In this document: in pieces, positions 1-6,652 of the stretch
Position numbering within the stretch: the stretch's first letter is position 1
How the letters are laid out: every line of letters starts with the position of its first letter
DNA from: Paracoccaceae bacterium
Lineage (GTDB): Bacteria; Pseudomonadota; Alphaproteobacteria; Rhodobacterales; Rhodobacteraceae
DNA: 12,642 nucleotides
Assembly: GCA_027030435.1 (NCBI GenBank)
Contig: JALVEX010000162.1
Location: forward strand, 1-12,642
Direction of reading: 5' to 3'
The notes under the pieces: model-generated
What the model saw: only the letters and a program-made list of their open reading frames with translations
What the model was told of the DNA's origin: nothing
Database searches by the model: none
Position numbers and translations under genes: made by a program

Positions 1-126
1 ATCCCCAACCCCGCAGGCCCGCCGCCGCTGCGTTACAGGAAGACTACGCAGCGGCGGGCCTGCTCACCGCGAGAGGGGGTCAAAATTGGACGCCGATGGG
101 GGGTCAACTTTAAATGCCGATTGACA
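1..126. mobile_element. Partial end of an IS21-family insertion sequence
   Basis: Two tandem 23-nt units lie at 75-97 and 99-121. Both begin GGGGGTCAA and end GCCGAT, they match at 18 of 23 positions, and the period is 24 nt. They are followed by TGACA, so the putative terminus at 126 ends in CA. Read on the minus strand, the end begins TGTCAATCGGCA followed by TTGACCCCC. IS21-family elements are known for TG...CA termini carrying several imperfect internal repeats of this kind, which is the basis of the call. No istA or istB coding sequence is visible, so either the element continues beyond base 1 or this is a remnant. The outer limit at 126 is inferred from the CA terminus; no target duplication can be checked with only one end present. 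Confidence 0.65.
13..63. repeat. GC-rich imperfect hairpin inside the IS end
   Basis: The arm at 13-33 (GCAGGCCCGCC...GCTGCGT) pairs with 46-63 (ACGCAGCGGCGGGCCTGC). All 18 bases of the right arm are matched, a 3-nt bulge (an extra GCC) sits in the left arm, and the loop is about 12 nt. There is no T-run on either side, so it is not a textbook intrinsic terminator. Its place just inside the terminal repeats would suit transcription insulation of a transposase gene lying to the left, but that is inference. Confidence 0.7.
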
Positions 127-179
127 TCGATCCCCTTCCCGTCGAAGATCAGCAGACAACAAATCGTAGCTTACGTCAG

Positions 180-232
180 TGTCCGATTTTGCGGGGGTAG
201 GTCGGGCTTGAATGAGCCCCCAACCTTGGACA
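180..232. repeat. Nested inverted repeats downstream of the SRP RNA
   Basis: Three co-axial pairings are visible: TGTCC 180-184 with GGACA 228-232, AGGT 199-202 with ACCT 223-226, and GGGCT 204-208 with AGCCC 215-219 closing a 6-nt loop. A 14-nt G-rich bulge (185-198) lies on one side. The structure sits about 40 nt past the ffs 3' end, between ffs and the IS end. It could be a processing or termination structure for ffs read-through, or chance pairing in GC-rich DNA. I recognise no RNA family. Confidence 0.35.
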
Positions 233-271
233 GACTCTTGGTATGCCGGTATGCACTGGCCTGTATCGGGA

Positions 272-373
272 AAAGGTGAGAGGCTGGCAGCGACCCGAAC
301 GGAAACTCGTTACGGCTGCTTCCTTCCGGACCTGACCGGGTTGGCGAGGCGTTCGCCCGCGCCAACCTCTCGC
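272..373 (-). ncRNA. ffs: Signal recognition particle 4.5S RNA (small bacterial SRP RNA)
   Basis: This is the RNA scaffold of the bacterial SRP. It binds Ffh and the receptor FtsY to deliver nascent inner-membrane proteins to the translocon. On the minus strand, 337-315 contains GGTCAGGTCCGGAAGGAAGC, the universally conserved domain IV with its GGAA tetraloop and asymmetric internal loop, the Ffh site. The ends close in a long helix: GAGAGGTTGGC at 371-361 pairs with GCCAGCCTCTC at 288-278 (one G-U). This is followed by ACC and a TTTT run at 274-271 that probably ends the transcript. The length of about 100 nt fits the small SRP RNA of Gram-negative bacteria with no Alu domain. The 5' end is set by the promoter at 378-406, which places +1 near 371; both ends could be a few bases off. 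Open frames crossing this stretch on either strand are spurious. Confidence 0.95.
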
Positions 374-377
374 CTCC

Positions 378-406
378 CATATAGGCCTGTGTCCGGCGCA
401 TGGCAA
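378..406 (-). promoter_or_regulatory. Probable sigma-70-type promoter of ffs
   Basis: On the minus strand TTGCCA (406-401, 5 of 6 to TTGACA) is followed by a 17-bp spacer and TATATG (383-378). The predicted +1 at about 371 is a G and coincides with the first base of the closing helix of the SRP RNA. The agreement of spacing, box sequence and RNA end makes this more than a chance match. Confidence 0.6.
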
Positions 407-423
407 GATGGCCTCTGGGCTTT

Positions 424-762
424 TCAGCGTGTTTCGGTGCAGGTCAGCTGATTGAAAAGGGCGTAACAGTGATTTTCCGTGCCGAGGCCGCGGATGACCA
501 CATCCGCATAGATCACATGTGGGCGATATTCGATCCTGATGATCTTGCGGAAGGCATCCGTGCAGGTTTCCGGCTTTTCCCGGCAGGTCTGCAGGAGAGC
601 GTTGCGCGCGGCATTTTCGCTCAGTTCCAGATCCGTTGCCTGGATCTGGGAAAGGGCGATCGCGTGCACATATTCCTCCACATCCTCCCGTGAGGGGCGG
701 GTGAAATACAGCAACGCCACGATCGACAGGATCATGATGATCCCCGCCCTGAGCCAGTTCAT
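424..762 (-). CDS. Small hypothetical protein with one N-terminal hydrophobic segment
   Basis: A 112-residue protein of unknown function. Residues 6-20 (AGIIMILSIVALLYF) form one hydrophobic helix, either a membrane anchor or an uncleaved signal sequence. It is followed by TRPSRED and a mainly hydrophilic, helix-prone stretch (25-75), then a strand-like segment (IRIEYRPHVIYADVVIRGL, 75-93). Four cysteines (60, 67, 99, 108) could form two disulphides if the body is periplasmic. The layout (short helix, a proline/serine turn, ending near CYALFNQ) loosely recalls the DUF4359-type small proteins, but I cannot confirm this. The ATG at 762 is preceded by GGGAGA at good spacing, supporting a real start. 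It lies 52 nt downstream of tag on the same strand, probably the last gene of the cpdB-tag unit, and ends just before the ffs promoter. Confidence 0.75.
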   Translation of the reverse strand: MNWLRAGIIMILSIVALLYFTRPSREDVEEYVHAIALSQIQATDLELSENAARNALLQTCREKPETCTDAFRKIIRIEYRPHVIYADVVIRGLGTENHCYALFNQLTCTETR

Positions 763-814
763 ATGTGCTCTCCCAATCTTCGGGCGGCCTCAGTAGCGCC
801 GGGGCGGGGGCTTT

Positions 815-1432
815 TCAAGCGTTTCGTGCTGGCGGCGTGAAGGCGGCGCGGGCGCGGGCGGCTTCGGGGCGCAGGGCGCAGCCCTCGGCGTGATCGTTCA
901 CCAGCCCCATGGCCTGCATGAAGGCAAAAGCGGTGGTGGGCCCGAGAAATTTCCAGCCCCGCCTGCGAAGCTCCTTCGATAGCGCCTGCGCCTCGGGGAT
1001 CGTGGTGGCGCTCTGCGGGGGCGGAAGGGAGCCCGGATCGGGCTCGTAGCGCCACAGGAAGGCGGCGAGCGAGCCTTCCCGTTCCACCAGTTCCAGCGCC
1101 CGGCGGGCATTGTGGATCACCGCCTCGATCTTGCCGCGATGGCGGATGATCCCCGCATCCCCGAGGAGGCGCTCCACATCCCTTTCGCCGTAGGCGGCCA
1201 TCTTTTCGAAGTCGAAACCATCGAAGGCGGCGCGGAAGTTCTCGCGTTTTTCCAGCACCGTGCGCCAGCTGAGGCCGGCCTGGAAGCTTTCGAGGCAGAG
1301 CTTCTCGAACAAACGGCGATCAACGGCCACGGGAAAGCCCCATTCGCGATCGTGATAATCAAGATATTGCTCCGTGGCCGCACACCAGCCGCAGCGCGGG
1401 CGGCCGTCGGGGCCGGTGAAGAGTGCGCTCAA
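815..1432 (-). CDS. tag: DNA-3-methyladenine glycosylase I
   Basis: Base-excision repair enzyme that cuts 3-methyladenine out of alkylated DNA in the cytoplasm, leaving an abasic site. The 205-residue protein carries the family signatures: RCGWC (13-17), YHDREWG (26-32), LCLESFQAGLSW (45-56) and the C-terminal GLVNDHAEGC (176-185). By comparison with E. coli Tag, the zinc ligands are C14, H27, H181 and C185, and E48 matches the active-site glutamate (E38 in E. coli). The length is slightly above the usual 187-195 because of a longer N-terminus and an Ala/Arg-rich tail. The start is TTG at 1432-1430, and it overlaps the cpdB stop as TTGA. No in-frame ATG lies upstream of the RCGW motif, and this start leaves a short leader as in relatives. 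The overlap implies translational coupling to cpdB, although the two functions are unrelated. Confidence 0.95.
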   Translation of the reverse strand: MSALFTGPDGRPRCGWCAATEQYLDYHDREWGFPVAVDRRLFEKLCLESFQAGLSWRTVLEKRENFRAAFDGFDFEKMAAYGERDVERLLGDAGIIRHRGKIEAVIHNARRALELVEREGSLAAFLWRYEPDPGSLPPPQSATTIPEAQALSKELRRRGWKFLGPTTAFAFMQAMGLVNDHAEGCALRPEAARARAAFTPPARNA

Positions 1433-3396
1433 AGGCTGATCCTGAAACGGGCGAAGCCATCGGGGCCATCGCCGGCCGGCTCGATCTTCAGCCCCTTGAG
1501 ATCGGCGAGATAGTTCATCGCCTTTGGCCCGGTATCGAAAAGCACGGTGGTGCCGGGCAGGGGGGTGAAATGCCAGTTGTCATCCGCAGTGGGATTGATG
1601 GTGCCCTGCTCCACGATATAGCGCACGATCACATCGCGGTTGGTATCGGGGGCCTCGAAGATCGTGGTGGTGCCATCGGCGCCGGGGAAATGGCCGCCCC
1701 CGCCGGCGCGGTAATTGTTGGTGGCGATGATGAATTCCTGATCCGGCTGCACGGATCTACCCTCGTAGAGAAGATCGCGGATGCGGTTTGCTTCCGGATT
1801 GATCAGCTCGCCCTTGGGGGCGAATTTCGAAGGCTGGGAGAGATCGATGCCGTAGGTGACGCCGTCGATCACATCGAAATTGTAGCTCGGGAACTCGGGA
1901 TTGAGGAGCACCTGATCCTTTTCACCCGGCGTGATCTGGTTGAACATCCCGGCCGAGCGCTCGAGCCAGTCCTTCAGCTGGGCGCCTGTCACCTTCACCG
2001 CGCGCACGGTGTTGGGGTAGAGGTAGAGATCGGCCACGTTCTTGATGGCGATCGGGCCGGCGGGCACATCGGTGTAATATTCCGGCCCCCCGCGCCCGCC
2101 TGCCTTGAAGGGCGCGGCGGCGGAGAGGAGGGGGAGCCCCTCGAATTCGCCACCCTTCAGCATCTCGGCGAGATACCATTTCTGGGCGGTCGAGACGATC
2201 TGCACCGAAGGATCATCGGCCACCAGGGCGAAGTAGCTGTAGAGCGGCGCGGTGGTGGTGCCGACGGGGCGGCGGATGTATTCGAGGGTCTGTTCGTGGA
2301 TGTCGGCCACCGAATTCAGCACCGCGGGCACGCTCTTCACCAGCGGGGTCACGGAGCGATCCTTGTTGCGCCGCGCGATCGGGCGGGCCTCGGCCGTGTG
2401 GGCGGCGATGCGCCAGGAATTGCCGTCGCGCTCGAGCATGAGATCAAGAAGCCCCATGTGCGAGCCCCAGAAGCCGCCCATCACCGCGGGCTTGCCCCGG
2501 AGCGTGCCCGCGGCGGCATCGACGCCCGCCAGCCCCTCGAAGCGCTTGCCGGGGAAGACCAGATGCTGGTGACCGGAGAGAATGGCATCTATGCCCTCCA
2601 CGCCTGCAAGTTGCAGCGCCGCGTTTTCCAGCCCCTCGCCCTGGCCTTCGGCAATGCCGGAATGGGAAAGGGCGATGATGATATCGGCGCCGGCCTCCTT
2701 CATGGCCGGCACATGGGCATTGGCGGCTTCGAGAATATCGCGCGCCTGCACCTTGCCTTCGAGATGGCGGCGATCCCAGTTCATGATCTGGGGCGGGACG
2801 AAGCCGACAAGGCCGATGCGCACGGGGTGCGTTTCGCCCGCGCCATCGGTGATGTCCTTTTCGATGATGATCCAGGGGCGCAGGAGGGTCTTGTCATCGC
2901 GCGGATTGGCGCCCGCCTCGAGCGCCACATTGGCGCAGACCACCGGGAAGCGCGCCCCGGCGACCGACTTCATCAGGAAATCGAGGCCGTAATTGAATTC
3001 GTGATTGCCGAGGGTGGAGGCTTCGAAACCGAGCGTGTTCATCGCGGTGATGATCGGGTGCATGTCGCCCTCCTTCATGCCCCGTTCATAAGCGATGTAA
3101 TCCCCCATCGGATTGCCCTGGAGGAAATCCCCGTTGTCGATCAGCATGGAATTGGTGGCTTCATCGCGCACGCCCTGGATGAGGCTCGCGGTGCGGGCGA
3201 GGCCAACCGTATCCACCGGTTTGTCGGCGTAGTAATCATAGGGGTAGATGTGCACATGGAGATCGGTTGTTTCCATGATGCGCAGATGGGCCTGATTTGC
3301 GGCGGCGCGGGCGGAGAAGGGGTGTAATGTGATCAAGGATGTGCCAGCCACTGCGCCTGCCATGAAGATCCGACGGTTGATTCTCGTTGTTTTCAT
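1429..3396 (-). CDS. cpdB: 2',3'-cyclic-nucleotide 2'-phosphodiesterase / 3'-nucleotidase, exported
   Basis: Periplasmic enzyme that opens 2',3'-cyclic nucleotides to 3'-nucleotides and then removes the phosphate, salvaging nucleosides and phosphate from RNA breakdown. The 655-residue protein begins with a twin-arginine-like signal (NRRIFMAGAVAGTSL, 7-21; likely cut near ARA-AAN, 29-34), so Tat export of a folded metalloenzyme is probable. The metallophosphoesterase domain (about 38-345) shows TTDLHVHIYPYDYY (43-56; D45, H47), NGDFLQGNP (88-96), GNHEFNYG (130-137), ALSHSGIAEG (242-251) and SGHQH (274-278), the two-metal site. The C-terminal 5'-nucleotidase domain has FDVIDGVTYGIDLSQ (507-521) and ATNNYRAGGGGHFPG (558-572), typical of CpdB. 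The length is close to E. coli CpdB (647). The ATG at 3396 follows GGGGAG at good spacing. It is first in the minus-strand unit with tag and divergent from nudC; no clear Pho box was seen upstream. Confidence 0.95.
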   Translation of the reverse strand: MKTTRINRRIFMAGAVAGTSLITLHPFSARAAANQAHLRIMETTDLHVHIYPYDYYADKPVDTVGLARTASLIQGVRDEATNSMLIDNGDFLQGNPMGDYIAYERGMKEGDMHPIITAMNTLGFEASTLGNHEFNYGLDFLMKSVAGARFPVVCANVALEAGANPRDDKTLLRPWIIIEKDITDGAGETHPVRIGLVGFVPPQIMNWDRRHLEGKVQARDILEAANAHVPAMKEAGADIIIALSHSGIAEGQGEGLENAALQLAGVEGIDAILSGHQHLVFPGKRFEGLAGVDAAAGTLRGKPAVMGGFWGSHMGLLDLMLERDGNSWRIAAHTAEARPIARRNKDRSVTPLVKSVPAVLNSVADIHEQTLEYIRRPVGTTTAPLYSYFALVADDPSVQIVSTAQKWYLAEMLKGGEFEGLPLLSAAAPFKAGGRGGPEYYTDVPAGPIAIKNVADLYLYPNTVRAVKVTGAQLKDWLERSAGMFNQITPGEKDQVLLNPEFPSYNFDVIDGVTYGIDLSQPSKFAPKGELINPEANRIRDLLYEGRSVQPDQEFIIATNNYRAGGGGHFPGADGTTTIFEAPDTNRDVIVRYIVEQGTINPTADDNWHFTPLPGTTVLFDTGPKAMNYLADLKGLKIEPAGDGPDGFARFRISL

Positions 3397-3603
3397 GGTG
3401 GCACTCCCCTTCAGTTCTTCGATTGACGGAATAAGGATACCACACCACGACGTGCAGCTTAGTCATGTCGGCGGAATGTTGCCAGCGCATTTTGCGCGAG
3501 TGTTGAGATGCTCGATCGTGCAGTGATTGTGGCGCGCCATCCGGGCCGGTTATTGCAATTCACTTGGGCGATGTGTCAGATGCGGGCAAGGGAGAACGGG
3601 CGG

Positions 3604-4575
3604 ATGATGGCAGGCAACATGCTGGCATTTGGTGGCGCGGGGGGAGTTGCGCGGGCGGCGCATTTGCGTGAGCGCGCAGAAGCGCTTCTGGTGCGGCCCG
3701 ATGCGCGCGTGCTGGCTCTGCGGGATGGGCATGTGCCGCTTGATGCGGCCGGAGGGTTGTGCCTTATCGAAATTGATCATCCGCTGTTGTCGGAAGCTGG
3801 GCCTGAGCGGCTTTTCCTCGGCCTTTCCGATGGCGTGCCGGTTTTTGCTGCCGAACTAATCGGCCCGGAGCCGGCGCCCGGGGGCGCAGGTGGGAGCGAC
3901 GCGGGCGTGGATGGTGAGGCGGCACAACCGAGTGGCGCGCTACCGGATACCTTCGCGGATCTCCGCTCGGTGATGGCGGCGCTTTCCCCGCAGGAGGGGG
4001 AACTTGCCGCTACCGCACGGGGGCTTCTCGAATGGCACCGCTCACATCCTTTCTGCGCCCGCTGCGGCACACGCGGCATCTTGGCAATGGCCGGTTGGGA
4101 GCGCCATTGCCCGGCCTGCAAGGCACGGCATTTCCCGCGCACCGATCCGGTGGTGATCATGCTGGTGGTGCACGGCAATTCGGTGCTGATCGGGCGTTCC
4201 CCCGGCTGGCCGGAGGGGATGTATTCCCTGCTTGCGGGCTTCGTGGAGCCAGGTGAAACCATCGAGGCGGCGGTGCGGCGCGAGGTGGAAGAGGAGGCCG
4301 GGGTGTGGGTCGGGCGAGTTGAGTATCTTGCCTCTCAGCCCTGGCCTTTTCCGGCATCGCTTATGATCGGATGCCGGGCAGAGGCGGAGGGGTGCGAGAT
4401 ACGTATCGATCCGGCAGAGATAGAGGATGCCCGCTGGCTCACGCGCGAGGAAATGCTGGAGGCCTTCTCGGGGCGCATGGAGGGGGTGCGACCGCCGCGG
4501 CCGGGATCGATTGCCCGTTACCTTCTGTGGAACTGGCTGGCCGACAGGCCCCTGGGCTGGGTCGCAGGCGCATGA
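3604..4575 (+). CDS. nudC: NAD(H) pyrophosphatase / NAD-cap RNA hydrolase, Nudix family
   Basis: Cleaves NADH or NAD to NMN(H) and AMP, and in E. coli also removes NAD caps from RNA. Numbered from the chosen start (323 residues), it has an N-terminal domain (MLAFGG...RAAHLRER), a four-cysteine zinc ribbon CARC...CPAC (C151, C154, C169, C172), then the Nudix domain. The Nudix box GX5EX7REUXEEXGU runs 212-234 (GFVEPGETIEAAVRREVEEE then AGV), followed by SQPWPFPASLM (245-255), the NudC-specific motif that separates it from other Nudix enzymes. The frame is open back to an ATG at 3508. I chose the double ATG at 3604 because GGGAG lies just upstream and relatives begin shortly before the FGG motif; ATG 3580 is also possible. 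An Ala/Gly-rich low-complexity insert (about 87-114) precedes the zinc ribbon. It is followed after 13 nt by the SRPBCC gene. Confidence 0.93.
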   Translation: MMAGNMLAFGGAGGVARAAHLRERAEALLVRPDARVLALRDGHVPLDAAGGLCLIEIDHPLLSEAGPERLFLGLSDGVPVFAAELIGPEPAPGGAGGSDAGVDGEAAQPSGALPDTFADLRSVMAALSPQEGELAATARGLLEWHRSHPFCARCGTRGILAMAGWERHCPACKARHFPRTDPVVIMLVVHGNSVLIGRSPGWPEGMYSLLAGFVEPGETIEAAVRREVEEEAGVWVGRVEYLASQPWPFPASLMIGCRAEAEGCEIRIDPAEIEDARWLTREEMLEAFSGRMEGVRPPRPGSIARYLLWNWLADRPLGWVAGA

Positions 4576-4588
4576 GGGGGAACAGGCG

Positions 4589-5068
4589 ATGAAGTTTTCC
4601 ACCCGTGAGGAACTGGCGCTGCCGGCAGAAGACGCCTTTGCGGAACTGACGAATTTCACCCGCTTCGAAAGGCAGGCCCTGCGCCGGGGTATCGAAATTG
4701 CCCGCCAGAAGAAGATCCTGCCCGATGGCACCGAGCGCATCTTCTGGCAGGCATCCTTCAGATGGCGCGGGCGTGAGCGGCGGCTGAGAGCCGATCTGAT
4801 CGAATGCCTGCCGCCGGAACGGCTCCTGATCGAGGCCCAATCGGGCGGAATCGACAGCGATCTCCTGGTGGATCTGACTCCGCTTTCCCCGGATCGCACC
4901 CGCCTGCGCGTGCAGCTTGAATTGCGCCCCCAGACCATGGCGGCACGTTTCCTCATCCAGTCCCTGAAGCTGGGGAAGCCCCGCCTCATGCGCCGTTTCA
5001 AGGGCCGTGTTTCGCGCTTTGCGCGCGAGATCGAGGAACGTTGGAAGGAATCATCCCGGCCCTGGTGA
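4589..5068 (+). CDS. SRPBCC-fold (START/polyketide-cyclase-like) protein
   Basis: A 159-residue protein that I place in the SRPBCC superfamily from its layout; no enzymatic activity can be named. It opens with MKFSTREELALPAEDAFAEL, a first strand followed by an alanine-rich helix as in START-like proteins. Alternating strands follow (RIFWQASFRWRGRERRLRAD, then LLIEAQSGGIDSDLLVDL, then RTRLRVQLELRP), and it ends in a long basic helix (about 115-155) that would line the ligand cavity. The charge is strongly positive. The start ATG at 4589 follows AGGGGGAAC; the upstream extension of the frame overlaps nudC and has no merit. The 13-nt gap to nudC indicates a shared transcript. Small SRPBCC proteins beside nudC and pheA recur in Rhodobacteraceae as I recall, but the role is unknown. 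Confidence 0.82.
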   Translation: MKFSTREELALPAEDAFAELTNFTRFERQALRRGIEIARQKKILPDGTERIFWQASFRWRGRERRLRADLIECLPPERLLIEAQSGGIDSDLLVDLTPLSPDRTRLRVQLELRPQTMAARFLIQSLKLGKPRLMRRFKGRVSRFAREIEERWKESSRPW

Positions 5069-5102
5069 CATGCGGGCGCGTTATGCAGCCCCGCCGGCTT
5101 CT

Positions 5103-5942
5103 TCAGCCCTCGCGCCGGCGCGGATCGGCCGGATAGACGCCGAGCAGAGTCACCTTGTCGGTGAAGTAATCAAGCTCTTCCATGGCAAGCTGCACGTTGC
5201 GATCGTCCGGATGGCCTTCGATATCAGCATAGAACTGGGTGGCGGTAAAATTGCCGTCAACCATGTAACTTTCGAGCTTCGTCATGTTCACGCCGTTGGT
5301 GGCGAAGCCGCCCATCGCCTTGTAGAGCGCGGCGGGGATGTTGCGGACGGAAAACACGAAACTCGTGATCATGCCGTGACTGCCGCGGCGCTTCAGATCA
5401 AGCTCGCGGGACATGACGAGGAACCGGGTCGTGTTGCGGTGGTGATCTTCAATGTGGCGGGCTATCGCCTCGAGGCCGTAGATCTCGCCGGCAAGCTCCG
5501 AGGCGAGCGCAGCAAGCGCGGGATCGCCTGCCTCGGCCACATGCCGCGCCGAGCCGGCGGTATCCGGGCCGGCCACGCGATGGATGCCGTGCTCGCGCAG
5601 GAAATCGTGGCACTGTCCAAGCAGCACGGTATGGCTCATGGCGCGCTCGATCCGCTCAAGCGGGGTGCCGGGCAGGGCGAGAAGATTGATATGCACCCGC
5701 ACGAAGGCTTCACCGACGATATGCAATCCCGATTCGGGCAGGAGGCTGTGGATGTCCGCCACCCGGCCGTAGATCGAATTCTCGACCGGCAGCATGGCCA
5801 GCTCTGCATCCCCCTTGCGCACGGCCTCGATCGTATCCTCGAAGGTGCGGCAGGGCATTGGCTCCATATCGGGATAGGCCTTTGTGCAGGCCTCGTGGGA
5901 ATAGGCGCCGGGCTCTCCCTGGTAGGCAATGCGGCTTTTCAT
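5103..5942 (-). CDS. pheA: Prephenate dehydratase with C-terminal ACT domain
   Basis: Converts prephenate to phenylpyruvate in phenylalanine synthesis. At 279 residues it is a monofunctional enzyme with no chorismate mutase domain. The catalytic PDT domain (1-180) starts RIAYQGEPGAYSHEA (4-18) and contains LPVENSIYGRV (51-61) and the active-site motif NTTRF (170-174). The ACT regulatory domain (about 190-270) shows TSFVFSVRNIPAALYKAMGG (193-212) and then NMTKLESYMVDG (219-230). At that second site the classical Phe-binding motif reads ESRP; here it is ESYM, so feedback control by Phe may differ. The ATG at 5942 has GGAG eight bases upstream. It is convergent with the SRPBCC gene (34-nt gap) and divergent from cycM across 113 nt, a pairing common in Rhodobacteraceae as far as I recall. 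Confidence 0.96.
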   Translation of the reverse strand: MKSRIAYQGEPGAYSHEACTKAYPDMEPMPCRTFEDTIEAVRKGDAELAMLPVENSIYGRVADIHSLLPESGLHIVGEAFVRVHINLLALPGTPLERIERAMSHTVLLGQCHDFLREHGIHRVAGPDTAGSARHVAEAGDPALAALASELAGEIYGLEAIARHIEDHHRNTTRFLVMSRELDLKRRGSHGMITSFVFSVRNIPAALYKAMGGFATNGVNMTKLESYMVDGNFTATQFYADIEGHPDDRNVQLAMEELDYFTDKVTLLGVYPADPRRREG

Positions 5943-5983
5943 GTTTCGGGCTCCGGTGGCAGTCGGAAACGGGATCGAAACCT

Positions 5984-6004
5984 GTAACTACACCTTGAAG
6001 TTAC
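5984..6004. promoter_or_regulatory. Inverted repeat in the divergent pheA/cycM promoter region
   Basis: GTAACT (5984-5989) and AGTTAC (5999-6004) are perfect inverted 6-mers separated by 9 nt, so the centres are about 1.5 helical turns apart. The repeat lies between the pheA start (5942) and the cycM start (6056) and overlaps the putative cycM -35 box. This is the geometry of a dimeric repressor or activator site, but a 6-bp match can arise by chance and no regulator is known to me for it. Confidence 0.35.
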
Positions 6005-6024
6005 CGGGGGGAAGCGGATAGATA
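5995..6024 (+). promoter_or_regulatory. Possible cycM promoter
   Basis: TTGAAG (5995-6000), an 18-bp spacer and TAGATA (6019-6024) form a weak sigma-70-like promoter about 30 nt before the cycM start codon at 6056. The -35 box is reasonable and the -10 box poor (3 of 6). It is the best candidate I see in this intergenic stretch. Confidence 0.3.
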
Positions 6025-6055
6025 GCGGGGACTCCGCTGGAAAAGGAATTGCGAC

Positions 6056-6595
6056 ATGTTCGACACAATGAAAGTGGTCAAGTTCGTTGGTGGGTTCGGT
6101 GGCGCGCTGCTGATTTTTCTGCTCGTCAACATGGTGGCCAACAAGCTCTATTTCGGGGGGGGCGAACATGGCGAGGGCGAGGAGCAGCTGGCCTATGTGA
6201 TCGAAACCGAAGAGAGCGGTGGAGATGGCAGTGAAGCCGCACCCGCCGCCGAGGAAGAGGCCCCCGATTTCGCGGCGATCCTGGCATCGGCGGATCCCGA
6301 GAAGGGCGCCAAGGTATTCGGCAAGTGCAAGAGCTGCCACAAGCTCGAAAAGGGCAAGAACGCGACCGGCCCCTATCTCTATGGCGTGGTTGGCCGCCCG
6401 GTGGCGAGCGTCGAGGGCTTCAACTATTCCGACGCGCTGAAAAGCCTCGGAGGGGAATGGGCGCCCGAGCGGCTCAATGAATTCCTCACCAAGCCGAAGG
6501 ATTATGCGCCCGGCACCAAGATGGGCTTTGCCGGATTGAAGAAGATCCAGGATCGCGCCAATCTGATCGCCTATCTCTCGACGATCCACGATTGA
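6056..6595 (+). CDS. cycM: Membrane-anchored class I cytochrome c (CycM / c552 type)
   Basis: Electron carrier tethered to the periplasmic face of the inner membrane, in this family usually passing electrons from the bc1 complex to a terminal oxidase. The 179-residue protein has a single transmembrane anchor (about 8-28), then an acidic Glu/Ala/Gly linker (34-70), then a compact cytochrome c domain. Heme is attached at CKSCH (91-95; H95 is the proximal ligand). GPYLYGVVGRP (105-115) is the conserved loop, and M156 in PGTKMGFAG (152-160) is the distal ligand. The domain resembles mitochondrial-type cytochrome c. Start ATG 6056 is preceded by AAGGAATTGCGAC. An in-frame ATG at residue 5 is less well placed. 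It is transcribed alone: divergent from pheA and followed by a terminator-like hairpin. Confidence 0.93.
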   Translation: MFDTMKVVKFVGGFGGALLIFLLVNMVANKLYFGGGEHGEGEEQLAYVIETEESGGDGSEAAPAAEEEAPDFAAILASADPEKGAKVFGKCKSCHKLEKGKNATGPYLYGVVGRPVASVEGFNYSDALKSLGGEWAPERLNEFLTKPKDYAPGTKMGFAGLKKIQDRANLIAYLSTIHD

Positions 6596-6625
6596 GCCGG
6601 CAGCAGTTGGATGCAGTTTGTGAAT

Positions 6626-6652
6626 GGGGCGCGCCTTGTCCGGGCGTGCCCC
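6626..6652 (+). terminator. Hairpin after cycM, probable terminator
   Basis: GGGGCGCGCC (6626-6635) and GGCGTGCCCC (6643-6652) form a 10-bp stem with one G-U pair and a 7-nt loop. It begins 31 nt past the cycM stop. The downstream tract (TTGCCGTTT) is only moderately T-rich, so termination may be partial. Confidence 0.6.

Noticed and set aside
171..451. Short open frames on both strands across 171-451
   Set aside because: They run through the SRP RNA and its promoter; the RNA identity is firm and the peptides have no features of real proteins.
1423..3327. A 634-codon open frame on the plus strand opposite cpdB
   Set aside because: It is a mirror of the cpdB reading frame: low-complexity Gly/His/Ile-rich product, no domain, and the opposite strand encodes a clear CpdB with all metal motifs.
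3397..3603. Search for promoters or a Pho box between cpdB and nudC
   Set aside because: Candidates such as TATCCT or TTGAGA-17-ATTGTG match too poorly or have wrong spacing; nothing was firm enough to annotate.
5069..5140. GCCGGC repeats near the convergent SRPBCC/pheA ends as a terminator
   Set aside because: GCCGGC is self-palindromic and common in this GC range, lies partly inside pheA and has no T-run; not convincing.
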